The notes under the pieces are model-generated. The model was not told the origin of the DNA. It saw only the letters and a program-made list of their open reading frames with translations, and did not search any database. Made by a program: the position numbers and the translations under genes. From Cedecea lapagei (GTDB taxonomy: Bacteria; Pseudomonadota; Gammaproteobacteria; Enterobacterales; Enterobacteriaceae), in NCBI RefSeq assembly GCF_900635955.1, contig NZ_LR134201.1, positions 2,790,001-2,854,000 of the forward strand: a stretch of 64,000 nucleotides of DNA, written 5' to 3'. Below are positions 52,453-61,404 of this stretch, one piece after another. The stretch's first letter is position 1. The number at the start of each line of letters is the position of its first letter.

Positions 52453-53465
52453 TCTTATCCTTGAGCGCTTTGATATAAACCTGCACCGCTTTGTTATGGC
52501 TGGCGAGGTTGGTACTGAAGGTATGACCACCTTTACCATCAGCAACAAAATAGAGATACGGCGTTTTCGCCGGATGCGCCGCCGCCTGTAAGGAGGCCTC
52601 GCTCGGCACCGCAATCGGCCCAGGCGGCATGCCGCTGATGACATACGTATTATAAGCCGTCGGCGTCTCGAGATCTTTGCGCGTTAGCTTACCATTATAG
52701 CTCTCCCCCATCCCGTAGATTACGGTCGGGTCGGTTTGCAGACGCATGCCGATACGCAGACGATTAATGAAGACCGAGGCGACCTGGTCACGCTCGCCGG
52801 CCACCGCGGTCTCTTTCTCAATGATTGAGGCCATGGTCACCAGATCATTTTCGTTTTTGTACGGCAAGCCGTCGACTTTGCTGTCCCAGGCCTGCGCCAC
52901 GGCTTTAACCATTTTTTGATGCGCACGCTTGAGCAAAGCCACGTCCGTGGTATGGGCGGTGTACAACCAGGTATCCGGGTAGAACCACCCTTCAACCCAT
53001 TCCGGATGCTCAAACTTGAGCGTTTCCGCCACGGTCGCATAGCTGTCGTCTTTCAAAGTGTGCTGGATGTAGGGGGGCATCTCGCAGCTGGTCGAGTAAA
53101 TCACTCAGGCGCATACCTTCCACAAAACGCAGCGGGAACTGAGCCTCTTTTCCACTGGCCAGCAGGCGGAGCATATCGGTGACCGTCATCCCTGGGGTAA
53201 GGCGATAGGTACCGGCCTTAAATTTCGCCAGCTCAGGCTCAACGCGCAGCAGCCACTGGAACACGCGCGGGCGCGTAATCAGTTTTTCTTCATAAAGCTG
53301 AGTGCCCAGCGCTAAACGCCCGGTGCCCTGCTTCAGGGTAAAAATGGTTTCCTGTTTGATCGGCAGCGGCGCTTTTGCCAGCTGGCGCACCTTCCACATG
53401 CCTGCCCCGGCGGCAATCCCCAGGACAATCATCAAAAGCAGGAAGAAACGAAAAATCTTTTTCAT
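52442..53465 (-). pseudogene. mltG: Endolytic murein transglycosylase MltG, frameshifted
   Basis: This membrane-anchored lytic transglycosylase cleaves nascent glycan strands. The N-terminal part (ATG at 53465, MKKIFRFFLLLMIVLGIAAG, then a LysM-like domain) reads to FVEGMRLSDLLDQLRDAP. There a run of six G at 53072-53077 (C on the coding strand) shifts the frame. The next frame continues PYIQHTLKDDSYATV... to the end with the catalytic SIIEKETA. With five bases the product is exactly 340 residues, the E. coli length. The defect is either a sequencing error or a real null allele. Confidence 0.93.
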
Positions 53466-53475
53466 CGGTAATCGC

Positions 53476-54276
53476 TTACTCACAAAGTGGGGCTAAAAAA
53501 CGGTAAAGCTCGCGCGATGTGTAGCGCCAGTCCTGGGCCTGGTTCACCGGCACAACCGGCATCAGCGCGTTGCAAATAATGACCTCATCCGCATCCGCCA
53601 GAGCTTCTGGCCCTTCGCTGACCTCATGGACTCGCCACCGGGAACCGCTGAGAGACGAAATGATGCGCTGCCGCATAGTGCCGTTCACGCCTGCTCCGTC
53701 GATACGCGGGGTATAAATATCAGCCCCCTTGCGCCAGAATAAATTAGCCGCACAGCATTCCACCAGCCTCCCCTGACTGTCAAGAACCAGCGCCTCCTGG
53801 GCCGTCGTCTGTTCAAGATGCGTACGGATAAGCACCTGTTCAAGTCGGTTAAGGTGCTTGATGCCTGCCAGCGCGGGATTGATCCCTAACTTTATCGGGC
53901 TGAGCGCCAACGTAATCCCCTGTTCACGCCATGCGGAGTAAAAATCAGGATAAGGCGAGAGGGAAAGTATCCGGGTAGGCTGCATACAATTTGAGGCGCT
54001 GTAGCCTCGCCCGCCTGCCCCGCGGGAAATAATCACCTTTAGTACGCCCCTGGGCTCGGGTGCCGCCAGCATAGCCATCTCTTCGTTGAGCCTGTCCCAG
54101 TCAACCGGCGCTATCATCAACGCCTCGCAGGCCTGCTGCAGGCGGCGAAGATGGTCAGCCTGAAAGCGAACGGCGCCGTCAGCAACGCCTGCGGTAGTAA
54201 AACAGCCATCGCCGAACTGAATTGCGCGGTCATTTGCCGGTAGCGTCTCCTGCCATTGACCATTAATAAGATACAT
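53476..54276 (-). CDS. pabC: Aminodeoxychorismate lyase PabC
   Basis: This PLP enzyme splits 4-amino-4-deoxychorismate to p-aminobenzoate and pyruvate for folate synthesis. It has 266 residues (269 in E. coli) and a class IV aminotransferase fold. The PLP lysine lies in LAGIKHLNRLEQ, and the fold-IV pattern EALVLDSQGRLVECCAANLF is present. It lies 10 nt before mltG. Upstream is the third duplicated-terminator element. Confidence 0.95.
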   Translation of the reverse strand: MYLINGQWQETLPANDRAIQFGDGCFTTAGVADGAVRFQADHLRRLQQACEALMIAPVDWDRLNEEMAMLAAPEPRGVLKVIISRGAGGRGYSASNCMQPTRILSLSPYPDFYSAWREQGITLALSPIKLGINPALAGIKHLNRLEQVLIRTHLEQTTAQEALVLDSQGRLVECCAANLFWRKGADIYTPRIDGAGVNGTMRQRIISSLSGSRWRVHEVSEGPEALADADEVIICNALMPVVPVNQAQDWRYTSRELYRFLAPLCE

Positions 54277-54354
54277 AGGGACTCCTCAGGATACGGACAC
54301 GTAAGGTTGCCAGAGGGATTCGTGGGCGACAAGAGGGGAATTCTGAACAGCAAA

Positions 54355-54530
54355 AGGGCCCGCAAGGGCCCTTGAAACGGCTTACAAAGTTCATTGTTCC
54401 AAATGACCCGAACCCCGGTCTAATAAAAACAATGAATTGTCTTCACTGGTTTGCCCCAAACGGCCGAAAACCACGTTTTTCGGCTGTTTGTCATCAATCT
54501 GAGGGCCCGCAAGGGCCCTTTCAGAAACGG
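54355..54530 (-). repeat. Terminator-bounded structured element, copy 3 (after fabF, divergent)
   Basis: The fabF terminator stem AGGGCCCGCAAGGGCCCTT occurs twice (54355-54373 and 54502-54520), each followed by GAAACGG, with 128 bp between. The inner part repeats the architecture of copies 1 and 2: a palindrome ACAATGAATTGT (54429-54440), a 16-bp spacer, then a 14-bp hairpin (54457-54470 with 54477-54490, one G-T pair) that begins CAAA, ends TTTG and has the 6-nt loop CCACGT. On the minus strand only the terminator far from fabF has a T-run. Confidence 0.6.
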
Positions 54531-55772
54531 TTAGACCTTTTTGAAGATCAGAGAACCGTTGGTACCACCGAAACCGAAGGAGTTACACAGGGTGTACTCC
54601 ATACCGCTCACCTGGCGAGCTTCGTGAGGCACAAAGTCGAGGTCGCAGCCAACATCCGGGTTATCGAGGTTGATGGTTGGCGGAACAGCCTGATCGCGCA
54701 GCGCAAGGATGGAGTAGATGGACTCTACCGCACCCGCCGCGCCTAACAGGTGGCCGGTCATCGATTTGGTTGAGCTCACCATCACGCGGCTCGCCTCAGC
54801 ACCAAAGATAGACTTAACCGCCTGCGCTTCGGCTTTATCGCCCGCTGGCGTTGAGGTCCCGTGCGCGTTGACATAGCCAACCTGCGCCGCTGAGATCCCT
54901 GCATCACGCAGTGCGTTTTCCATCGCCAGCGCAGCACCTGCACCGTTCTCTGGTGGAGAAGTCATGTGGTAAGCATCGCTGCTCATCCCGAAGCCAACGA
55001 CTTCTGCATAAATTTTCGCGCCGCGTTTCTTCGCGTGTTCGTACTCTTCCAGCACGATCACGCCTGCGCCGTCGCCCAGTACGAAGCCGTCACGATCTTT
55101 ATCCCATGGGCGGCTTGCCGCTTGCGGGTTATCGTTACGGGTGGACAGAGCACGAGCCGCACCAAAACCACCCACGCCCAGCGGGCTGCTGGCTTTCTCT
55201 GCGCCACCGGCCAGCATCACATCGGCGTCATTGTAGGCAATGATACGCGCCGCATGACCGATATTATGCACACCAGAGGTACAAGCCGTGGCAATGGAGA
55301 TGCTCGGACCACGCAGACCCAGCATAATGGTCAGATGTCCCGCCACCATGTTGACGATGGTCGAAGGCACGAAGAACGGGCTGATCTTACGAGGGCCACC
55401 GTTAACTAACGCGGCGTGGTTCTCTTCAATAAGCGTCAGGCCACCGATACCGGAGCCAATTGCAGCGCCGATACGAGTCGCGTTTTCTTCCGTGACTTCC
55501 AGGCCAGAATCCTGCATGGCCTGAATGCCAGCAACAATTCCATATTGAATGAATTCATCCATCTTGCGCTGATCTTTGCGCGAGATAATGTCTTCACAGT
55601 TAAAATCCTTTACTAAGCCAGCAAATTTCGTTGCATAGGCGCTAGTATCGAAATGGTCGATCAGGCTGATGCCACTCTGACCGGCAAGGAGAGCTTTCCA
55701 GGTAGACTCTACGGTATTGCCGACAGGAGACAACATGCCCAGTCCGGTCACAACTACACGACGCTTAGACAC
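54531..55772 (-). CDS. fabF: Beta-ketoacyl-ACP synthase II
   Basis: FabF elongates fatty acids and makes cis-vaccenate in a temperature-dependent way. It has 413 residues with the thiolase fold. The catalytic triad is Cys in ATACTSGVHNIG, His in VNAHGTSTPAGD and His in SMTGHLLGAAG. It is the last fab gene of the plsX-fabH-fabD-fabG-acpP-fabF series, ending at the duplicated terminator. Confidence 0.97.
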   Translation of the reverse strand: MSKRRVVVTGLGMLSPVGNTVESTWKALLAGQSGISLIDHFDTSAYATKFAGLVKDFNCEDIISRKDQRKMDEFIQYGIVAGIQAMQDSGLEVTEENATRIGAAIGSGIGGLTLIEENHAALVNGGPRKISPFFVPSTIVNMVAGHLTIMLGLRGPSISIATACTSGVHNIGHAARIIAYNDADVMLAGGAEKASSPLGVGGFGAARALSTRNDNPQAASRPWDKDRDGFVLGDGAGVIVLEEYEHAKKRGAKIYAEVVGFGMSSDAYHMTSPPENGAGAALAMENALRDAGISAAQVGYVNAHGTSTPAGDKAEAQAVKSIFGAEASRVMVSSTKSMTGHLLGAAGAVESIYSILALRDQAVPPTINLDNPDVGCDLDFVPHEARQVSGMEYTLCNSFGFGGTNGSLIFKKV

Positions 55773-55824
55773 GTTTGTCCTCCAGGGAGGGAAAAAATAC
55801 TAGTGGGATAATTCAGATAAAACT

Positions 55825-55846
55825 CAGGCGGTCGAGTGACCGCCTG
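55825..55846. terminator. Intercistronic hairpin between acpP and fabF
   Basis: CAGGCGGTC (55825-55833) pairs perfectly with GACCGCCTG (55838-55846) around GAGT, 12 nt past the acpP stop. There is no T-run. It probably stabilises the abundant acpP message or attenuates fabF. Confidence 0.6.
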
Positions 55847-55857
55847 GAGATGTTCAC

Positions 55858-56094
55858 TTACGCCTGGTGACCGTTGATGTAATCAATGGCAGCCTGAACG
55901 GTGGTGATTTTCTCAGCTTCTTCGTCCGGAATCTCAGTATCAAACTCTTCTTCCAGAGCCATTACCAGCTCAACGGTGTCAAGAGAATCTGCGCCTAGGT
56001 CTTCAACGAAGGAAGCGGAGTTCACAACTTCTTCCTGCTTAACGCCCAGCTGCTCGCCGATAATTTTCTTAACGCGTTCTTCGATAGTGCTCAT
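55858..56094 (-). CDS. acpP: Acyl carrier protein
   Basis: AcpP is the acidic carrier of acyl intermediates. The ATG at 56094 (MSTIEERVKKIIGEQLGV) gives 78 residues and is essentially identical to E. coli. The 4'-phosphopantetheine serine lies in GADSLDTVEL. A longer frame adds 65 unrelated residues from the leader. A 154-bp gap to fabG suggests its own promoter, as in E. coli. Confidence 0.98.
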   Translation of the reverse strand: MSTIEERVKKIIGEQLGVKQEEVVNSASFVEDLGADSLDTVELVMALEEEFDTEIPDEEAEKITTVQAAIDYINGHQA

Positions 56095-56248
56095 ACTCTT
56101 AAATTTCCTATCAAAACTCGCTTTCGCGATGGTTTTCGTAGTGTATAAAATGTTGAAAAAGATGCAACCAAATCCCGGCTGGTCAAACCACGATTTTACG
56201 CTATTTTGCGGGCATTCGCCCAAATAACGCAAATATTTTTCACCGTGA

Positions 56249-56983
56249 TTAAACCATATACATTCCGCCATTGACGTGCAGGGTCTCACCAGAGATGTAC
56301 CCGGCTTCGTCAGAGGCTAAAAATGCTACAGCACTGGCGATCTCATTTGCGTCGCCTAAGCGACCCGCAGGAACCTGCGCCAGAATACCCGCACGCTGTT
56401 CATCAGAGAGCGCACGCGTCATGTCCGTTTCAATAAAGCCCGGAGCAACAACGTTCACAGTAATACCGCGGGACGCAACTTCACGCGCCAGCGATTTACT
56501 GAAGCCAATCAAACCCGCCTTCGCCGCAGCGTAGTTAGCCTGACCAGCATTTCCCATGGTACCAACCACAGAACCGATTGTGATAATACGCCCATGACGC
56601 TTTTTCATCATAGCTCGCATTACCGCTTTTGACAGACGGAAAACAGATGAAAGGTTGGTTTCGACAATGTCGTTCCACTCATCTTCTTTCATGCGCATCA
56701 GCAGATTATCGCGAGTGATACCGGCATTGTTCACCAGAATATCCACTTCGCCAAACTCTTTGCGGATACTGTCCAGCACGGAGTCGATAGAAGCCGGGTC
56801 GGTCACGTTCAGCATAAAGCCTTTGCCGTTTTCGCCCAGATAATCACTGATGGCCTGCGCACCGCTTTCGCTGGTCGCCGTCCCGATAACTTTTGCACCG
56901 CGAGCCACTAAAGTCTCGGCGATGGCACGGCCGATACCGCGACTGGCGCCGGTGACCAGCGCAATTTTTCCTTCAAAACTCAT
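56249..56983 (-). CDS. fabG: 3-oxoacyl-ACP reductase FabG
   Basis: This NADPH-dependent SDR enzyme reduces beta-ketoacyl-ACP. The start is ATG at 56983 (MSFEGKIALVTGASRGIG), giving 244 residues as in E. coli. The cofactor motif is TGASRGIG, the catalytic Ser-Tyr-Lys lies in IGSVVGTMG and YAAAK, and NNAG is present. It lies 13 nt after fabD. Confidence 0.97.
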   Translation of the reverse strand: MSFEGKIALVTGASRGIGRAIAETLVARGAKVIGTATSESGAQAISDYLGENGKGFMLNVTDPASIDSVLDSIRKEFGEVDILVNNAGITRDNLLMRMKEDEWNDIVETNLSSVFRLSKAVMRAMMKKRHGRIITIGSVVGTMGNAGQANYAAAKAGLIGFSKSLAREVASRGITVNVVAPGFIETDMTRALSDEQRAGILAQVPAGRLGDANEIASAVAFLASDEAGYISGETLHVNGGMYMV

Positions 56984-56996
56984 GGTTTTCCTCGTC

Positions 56997-57926
56997 TTAT
57001 TGTTCAAGCGCCGCTGACAGCGTAGCCGGCTCGTTAATCGCCGCTGCCGTCATGGTGTCAACAATACGTTTGGTCAGCCCGGTCAGCACTTTACCTGGGC
57101 CCACTTCCAGCAGCTGGGAGACGCCCTGCGCCGCAATAAATTCTACGGATTTGGTCCACTGCACCGGGCTGTAGAGCTGGCGAACCAGCGCGCTACGAAT
57201 CGCTTCCGGTGAGGTTTCGCACTTCACGTCAACGTTGTTAACCACCGGAATAGCCGGCGCGTTAAAGGTAATGTTTTCCAGCGCTACCGCCAGTTTATCA
57301 GCAGCAGGCTTCATCAAGGCGCAGTGGGACGGAACGCTAACCGGCAGCGGCAGCGCACGTTTTGCACCCGCAGCTTTACAGGCAGCGCCGGCACGCTCAA
57401 CGGCTTCTTTATTGCCGGCGATCACGACCTGGCCCGGAGAGTTAAAGTTCACCGGGGAGACAACCTGCCCCTGCGCTGACTCTTCACAGGCTTTGGCAAT
57501 GGAAGCGTCGTCGAGACCGATAATGGCGGACATCGCGCCGGTGCCTTCCGGCACAGCATCCTGCATCAGCTTGCCGCGCAGTTCGACCAGGCGAACAGCG
57601 TCAGCGAAGTCAATCACCCCGGCACAAACCAGCGCGGAGTATTCACCGAGGCTGTGGCCTGCCAGCAGTGCAGGTGCTTTACCGCCCTGCTGCTGCCATA
57701 CGCGCCATAGGGCAACGGAAGCCGTCAACAACGCAGGCTGAGTCTGCCAGGTTTTATTCAGCTCTTCGGCTGGCCCCTGCTGGGTCAGCGCCCAGAGGTC
57801 ATACCCCAGCGCGTCAGAAGCTTCGCGGAACGTGGCTTCAATGACCGGATAGCTTGCCGCGAGATCGGCCAGCATGCCAACGGACTGGGAACCCTGTCCC
57901 GGAAACACCATAGCGAATTGCGTCAT
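56997..57926 (-). CDS. fabD: Malonyl-CoA:ACP transacylase FabD
   Basis: FabD loads malonyl groups onto ACP. The start at 57926 (MTQFAMVFPGQGSQSVGML) gives 309 residues as in E. coli. The nucleophile Ser is in GHSLGEYSAL and the catalytic His in SVPSHCALM. It lies 17 nt after fabH. Confidence 0.97.
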   Translation of the reverse strand: MTQFAMVFPGQGSQSVGMLADLAASYPVIEATFREASDALGYDLWALTQQGPAEELNKTWQTQPALLTASVALWRVWQQQGGKAPALLAGHSLGEYSALVCAGVIDFADAVRLVELRGKLMQDAVPEGTGAMSAIIGLDDASIAKACEESAQGQVVSPVNFNSPGQVVIAGNKEAVERAGAACKAAGAKRALPLPVSVPSHCALMKPAADKLAVALENITFNAPAIPVVNNVDVKCETSPEAIRSALVRQLYSPVQWTKSVEFIAAQGVSQLLEVGPGKVLTGLTKRIVDTMTAAAINEPATLSAALEQ

Positions 57927-57943
57927 GTCGAAAATTCCTTTAA

Positions 57944-58897
57944 TCAAAAACGAACCAGTGCAGAGCCCCAGGTGAAGCCACCGCCGAACGCTTCCAGCAG
58001 CACCAGCTGGCCGCGCTTGATGCGACCATCGCGTACCGCTTCATCCAGCGCTGCCGGTACGGAAGCGGCAGAGGTGTTGCCATGGCGATCCAGGGTCACG
58101 ACGACGTTATCCATCGGCATACCCAGTTTTTTCGCGGTAGCGCTGATGATGCGCAGGTTAGCCTGATGCGGCACCAGCCAGTCGAGCGCGGAACGATCGA
58201 GGTTGTTCGCTTCCAGAGTCTCATCAACGATGTGAGCCAGCTCGGTCACCGCGACTTTGAAGACTTCGTTGCCGGCCATCGTCAGGTGAATTGAGTTCTC
58301 AGGATTCACGCGATCGGCGTTTGGCAGCGTCAGCAGGTCGCCATAGCTCCCGTCTGCGTGCAGATGGGTCGAGATGATGCCCGGCTCGTCGGATGCACCC
58401 AGCACGGCGGCGCCAGCGCCATCGCCAAAAATAATGATTGTGCTGCGATCGGCAGGATCGCAGGTACGCGCCAGCACATCAGCACCAATCACCAGCGCGT
58501 TTTTCACCGCGCCGGATTTAACGTACTGATCGGCAATGCTCAGCGCATAGGTAAAGCCCGCGCAGGCGGCCGCAACGTCAAAGGCCGGGCAGCCTTTAAT
58601 CCCGAGCATAGACTGAATCTGGCAAGCAGCGCTTGGGAATGCATGCGTTGAGGAGGTTGTCGCTACAACGATCAGCCCGATATCGTTTTTGTCGATACCG
58701 GCCATCTCCAGCGCGCGAAGTGCAGCTTCGTAGCCCATGGTCGAAACCGTTTCATTCGGGCCAGCAATACGGCGTTCACGGATACCTGTGCGGGTGACAA
58801 TCCACTCGTCAGACGTATCGACCATTTTTTCCAGGTCAGCGTTAGTTCGCACTTGTTCAGGCAGGAAGCTGCCGGTACCAATAATCTTCGTATACAT
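57944..58897 (-). CDS. fabH: Beta-ketoacyl-ACP synthase III FabH
   Basis: FabH starts fatty-acid synthesis by condensing acetyl-CoA with malonyl-ACP. It has 317 residues. The catalytic Cys is in AAACAGFTYAL, the His in WLVPHQANLRI and the Asn in GNTSAASVP. It lies 6 nt after plsX. Confidence 0.97.
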   Translation of the reverse strand: MYTKIIGTGSFLPEQVRTNADLEKMVDTSDEWIVTRTGIRERRIAGPNETVSTMGYEAALRALEMAGIDKNDIGLIVVATTSSTHAFPSAACQIQSMLGIKGCPAFDVAAACAGFTYALSIADQYVKSGAVKNALVIGADVLARTCDPADRSTIIIFGDGAGAAVLGASDEPGIISTHLHADGSYGDLLTLPNADRVNPENSIHLTMAGNEVFKVAVTELAHIVDETLEANNLDRSALDWLVPHQANLRIISATAKKLGMPMDNVVVTLDRHGNTSAASVPAALDEAVRDGRIKRGQLVLLEAFGGGFTWGSALVRF

Positions 58898-58903
58898 GTA
58901 CGC

Positions 58904-59938
58904 TCAGTCACTCTTCGGTAATACAGATTCCAGGCGAGCGCCAATCCGCTGAGGGAGTTGCCGCTGCACCGCCTGCACTGCCTGTTCAATCGCGACGGCA
59001 AACGCTCGCTGATTGGCCGCACCGTGACTCTTAATCACCGTGCCGCGCAATCCTAACAGACAGGCGCCATTATACTGGTCGGGGTTGAGGTGACCGAATC
59101 GCCTTATCAGGCGCTTTTGTAGCCACTTCTTCAATAAAATCAGCCACCACGACCTTTTTTTCCCTTCCCCCTGCGATTTGAGCAGCGAAAGGAACATCCT
59201 GACAACACCTTCCATCGTCTTAAGTGTGACGTTACCGACAAAACCATCACAGACCAGCACGTCAGTCTTGCCGGTAAGCAGTTCATTGGCCTCAAGGTAG
59301 CCAATATAGTTCATCGAAGGCATTGCTTTTAATAAAGCAGAGGCATCCCGAATACTGTCCAGCCCCTTCGTCTCTTCTTCGCCGATATTCAGCAGCGCCA
59401 CCTTCGGACGGCTGATGCCGAGCACCTCTTCGGCCATCACGGAGCCCATAATGGCAAACTGCACCAGCATCGTGCTGTCGCAGTCGACGTTAGCGCCGAG
59501 ATCGAGCACCACCGTTTTGCCCTTTTGCTGATGCGGTAATATCGTCATCAGCGCCGGACGCTCAATCCCTTCAATGGGTTTGAGCAGTAATTTTGCCAGC
59601 CCCATCAGCGCACCGGTGTTTCCGGCGCTGATGCAGGCCTCGGCCCGACCCTCTTTCACCAGCTCAAGCGCAACGCGCATTGACGAGCCACGGCTGGCGC
59701 GGATCGCCTGAGACGGTCTGGCATCACTGGCAATAACCGATTCCGCAGGAATAATCTGCAGGCGCGAGCGTTGCTCGAAATCAGCTTTGGCTAGTAATGG
59801 CGTGATTGCGTCGGGATTGCCGACTAAAAGAAGATTAAGCGAAGAGTTAAAGTCCAGTGCCTGCAAAGCTGCAGGCACTGTCACGGAAGGACCGAAGTCC
59901 CCACCCATGGCATCTAACGCTAGGGTTAGACGTCTCAA
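58904..59938 (-). CDS. plsX: Phosphate acyltransferase PlsX
   Basis: PlsX forms acyl-phosphate from acyl-ACP for phospholipid synthesis. It has 344 residues and starts at TTG (59938), aligned with the E. coli N-terminus (RLTLALDAMGGDFGPSVTVP). The C-terminus ends LESVLPKSD, about 12 residues shorter than in E. coli. SAGNTGALMGLAK and LDLGANVDCDS are conserved. It lies 12 nt after rpmF. The TTG start probably lowers translation. Confidence 0.94.
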   Translation of the reverse strand: MRRLTLALDAMGGDFGPSVTVPAALQALDFNSSLNLLLVGNPDAITPLLAKADFEQRSRLQIIPAESVIASDARPSQAIRASRGSSMRVALELVKEGRAEACISAGNTGALMGLAKLLLKPIEGIERPALMTILPHQQKGKTVVLDLGANVDCDSTMLVQFAIMGSVMAEEVLGISRPKVALLNIGEEETKGLDSIRDASALLKAMPSMNYIGYLEANELLTGKTDVLVCDGFVGNVTLKTMEGVVRMFLSLLKSQGEGKKRSWWLILLKKWLQKRLIRRFGHLNPDQYNGACLLGLRGTVIKSHGAANQRAFAVAIEQAVQAVQRQLPQRIGARLESVLPKSD

Positions 59939-59950
59939 GGTTGCGCCAGA

Positions 59951-60121
59951 TTACTTAGCGATAACCTTACGGCCGCGGTAGAAACCGTCGGCAGTGATGT
60001 GGTGACGCAGATGAGTTTCACCAGAAACTTTGTCCACGGACAGGGTAGCGGTGGTCAGCGCGTCATGGGAACGACGCATGCCACGTTTGGAACGGGTTGG
60101 TTTATTCTGTTGTACGGCCAT
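59951..60121 (-). CDS. rpmF: Ribosomal protein bL32
   Basis: This 56-residue large-subunit protein begins MAVQQNKPTRSKRGMRRSHD and ends GFYRGRKVIAK. It is one residue shorter than E. coli L32, near LTTATLSVD. It sits between yceD and plsX in the conserved yceD-rpmF-plsX-fab order, linking ribosome and lipid synthesis. Confidence 0.97.
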   Translation of the reverse strand: MAVQQNKPTRSKRGMRRSHDALTTATLSVDKVSGETHLRHHITADGFYRGRKVIAK

Positions 60122-60137
60122 GGACCTTACTCCTCAA

Positions 60138-60659
60138 TTACTTACGCTTTAAACTGGCTAATACGGCAAATGGATTTGGTTTTTCCGCCTCTGGAGGCAG
60201 TTCGCCAAAGACCATGTCCGCCTCGGACACTTCACAGTGTTCAGAATCATGCACCGGAACTACGGGCAGGGAGAGGATAACTTCATCTTCCACCAGCGCC
60301 CGCAGATCGATTTCACCGAATTCGTTAACCTCAATCGGCTCATACGCTTCCGGGAGTGCTTCAGCCTGTTCGTCAGAGCGGACCGGACTGAAACAATACG
60401 TTGTGTGAACATGATGCACAAACGGTTTCCCGCAACGCTGGCATTCGAGCGTTACCGTTACCTTCGCATCACCGGTCAGGACCGCGAGGCGTTGGTTATC
60501 GATAGCGAATCTCATGGAGCATTCTACATCAGTATCCACACTGACTACAGACTCGGCGATACGCTCAACCTGATCGGAAGCATACACTCCTTCGTAATCA
60601 AGGCGTTTTTGAGCCGTACGAACCGGGTCAAGAGTCAGGGGTAATTTTACCTTTTGCAT
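60138..60659 (-). CDS. yceD: YceD, DUF177 protein required for 23S rRNA accumulation
   Basis: This 173-residue protein has the DUF177 CxxC signature (VTLECQRCGKPF) and the acidic C-terminal half (DEVILSLPVVPVHDSEHCE). Plant and bacterial members are needed for normal 23S rRNA levels. It is 16 nt upstream of rpmF and cotranscribed with it. Its start is divergent from yceF. Confidence 0.95.
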   Translation of the reverse strand: MQKVKLPLTLDPVRTAQKRLDYEGVYASDQVERIAESVVSVDTDVECSMRFAIDNQRLAVLTGDAKVTVTLECQRCGKPFVHHVHTTYCFSPVRSDEQAEALPEAYEPIEVNEFGEIDLRALVEDEVILSLPVVPVHDSEHCEVSEADMVFGELPPEAEKPNPFAVLASLKRK

Positions 60660-60801
60660 AGGGCGCGCATATTAACTTTGTAACGTCATAGAGTCAAAGA
60701 AAAAGGCCTGGGAACAGCGCCTTTTGCCATTTATTCGCACACATTGCGGTGGCACAGTTTAAAATGCCTTTAACCAATTCGCTATCTTTAATGAAAAAAA
60801 T

Positions 60802-61386
60802 ATGAAACCTATTGTTCTGGCCTCGACCTCCCCCTTCCGCCGCAGCCTGCTTGAAAAGCTCGGCATACCATTTATTACCGCTGCGCCAGACGTCGATGAG
60901 ACGCCGCGCCGGGACGAAGATGCGCGCCATTTGGTGACGCGTCTCGCTCAGGCCAAAGCTCAGGCGCTGAAAGCGCGCTTCCCCGACCACCTTATTATCG
61001 GCTCCGATCAGGTTTGCGTGCTGAATAACCAAATTGCCGGAAAACCGCACAGTGAAGAAAATGCCGTCCAGCAATTATTGCTGGCACGCGGCACCATCGT
61101 GACCTTTTATACCGGGCTGGCGCTCTATAATTCCGCAAACGGTCAGCTTCAAACGCTGTGTGAACCTTTTGATGTTCACTTCCGCCATTTAACCGAGGAA
61201 GAGATTCGACGCTACGTGCAAAAGGAGCAGCCGCTCAACTGTGCCGGGAGCTTTAAGAGTGAAGGGTTGGGCATCACGCTGTTTGAGCGCCTGGAAGGAA
61301 AAGATCCGAATGCTCTGGTCGGGCTACCGCTAATCAGCCTGTGTGAAATGCTGCGCAACGAAGAGTGCAACCCGCTGCTTCTTTAG
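60802..61386 (+). CDS. yceF: Maf-family nucleotide pyrophosphatase YceF
   Basis: YceF hydrolyses 7-methyl-GTP in E. coli and belongs to the Maf house-cleaning pyrophosphatases. It has 194 residues. The N-terminal LASTSPFRRSLLEKLG phosphate-binding motif and the catalytic SDQV in LIIGSDQVCVLNN are conserved. In K-12 its divergent neighbour is rluC; here it meets a convergent methyltransferase gene. Confidence 0.96.
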   Translation: MKPIVLASTSPFRRSLLEKLGIPFITAAPDVDETPRRDEDARHLVTRLAQAKAQALKARFPDHLIIGSDQVCVLNNQIAGKPHSEENAVQQLLLARGTIVTFYTGLALYNSANGQLQTLCEPFDVHFRHLTEEEIRRYVQKEQPLNCAGSFKSEGLGITLFERLEGKDPNALVGLPLISLCEMLRNEECNPLLL

Positions 61387-61404
61387 CAGCGGGCGGGCAG
61401 AGGT

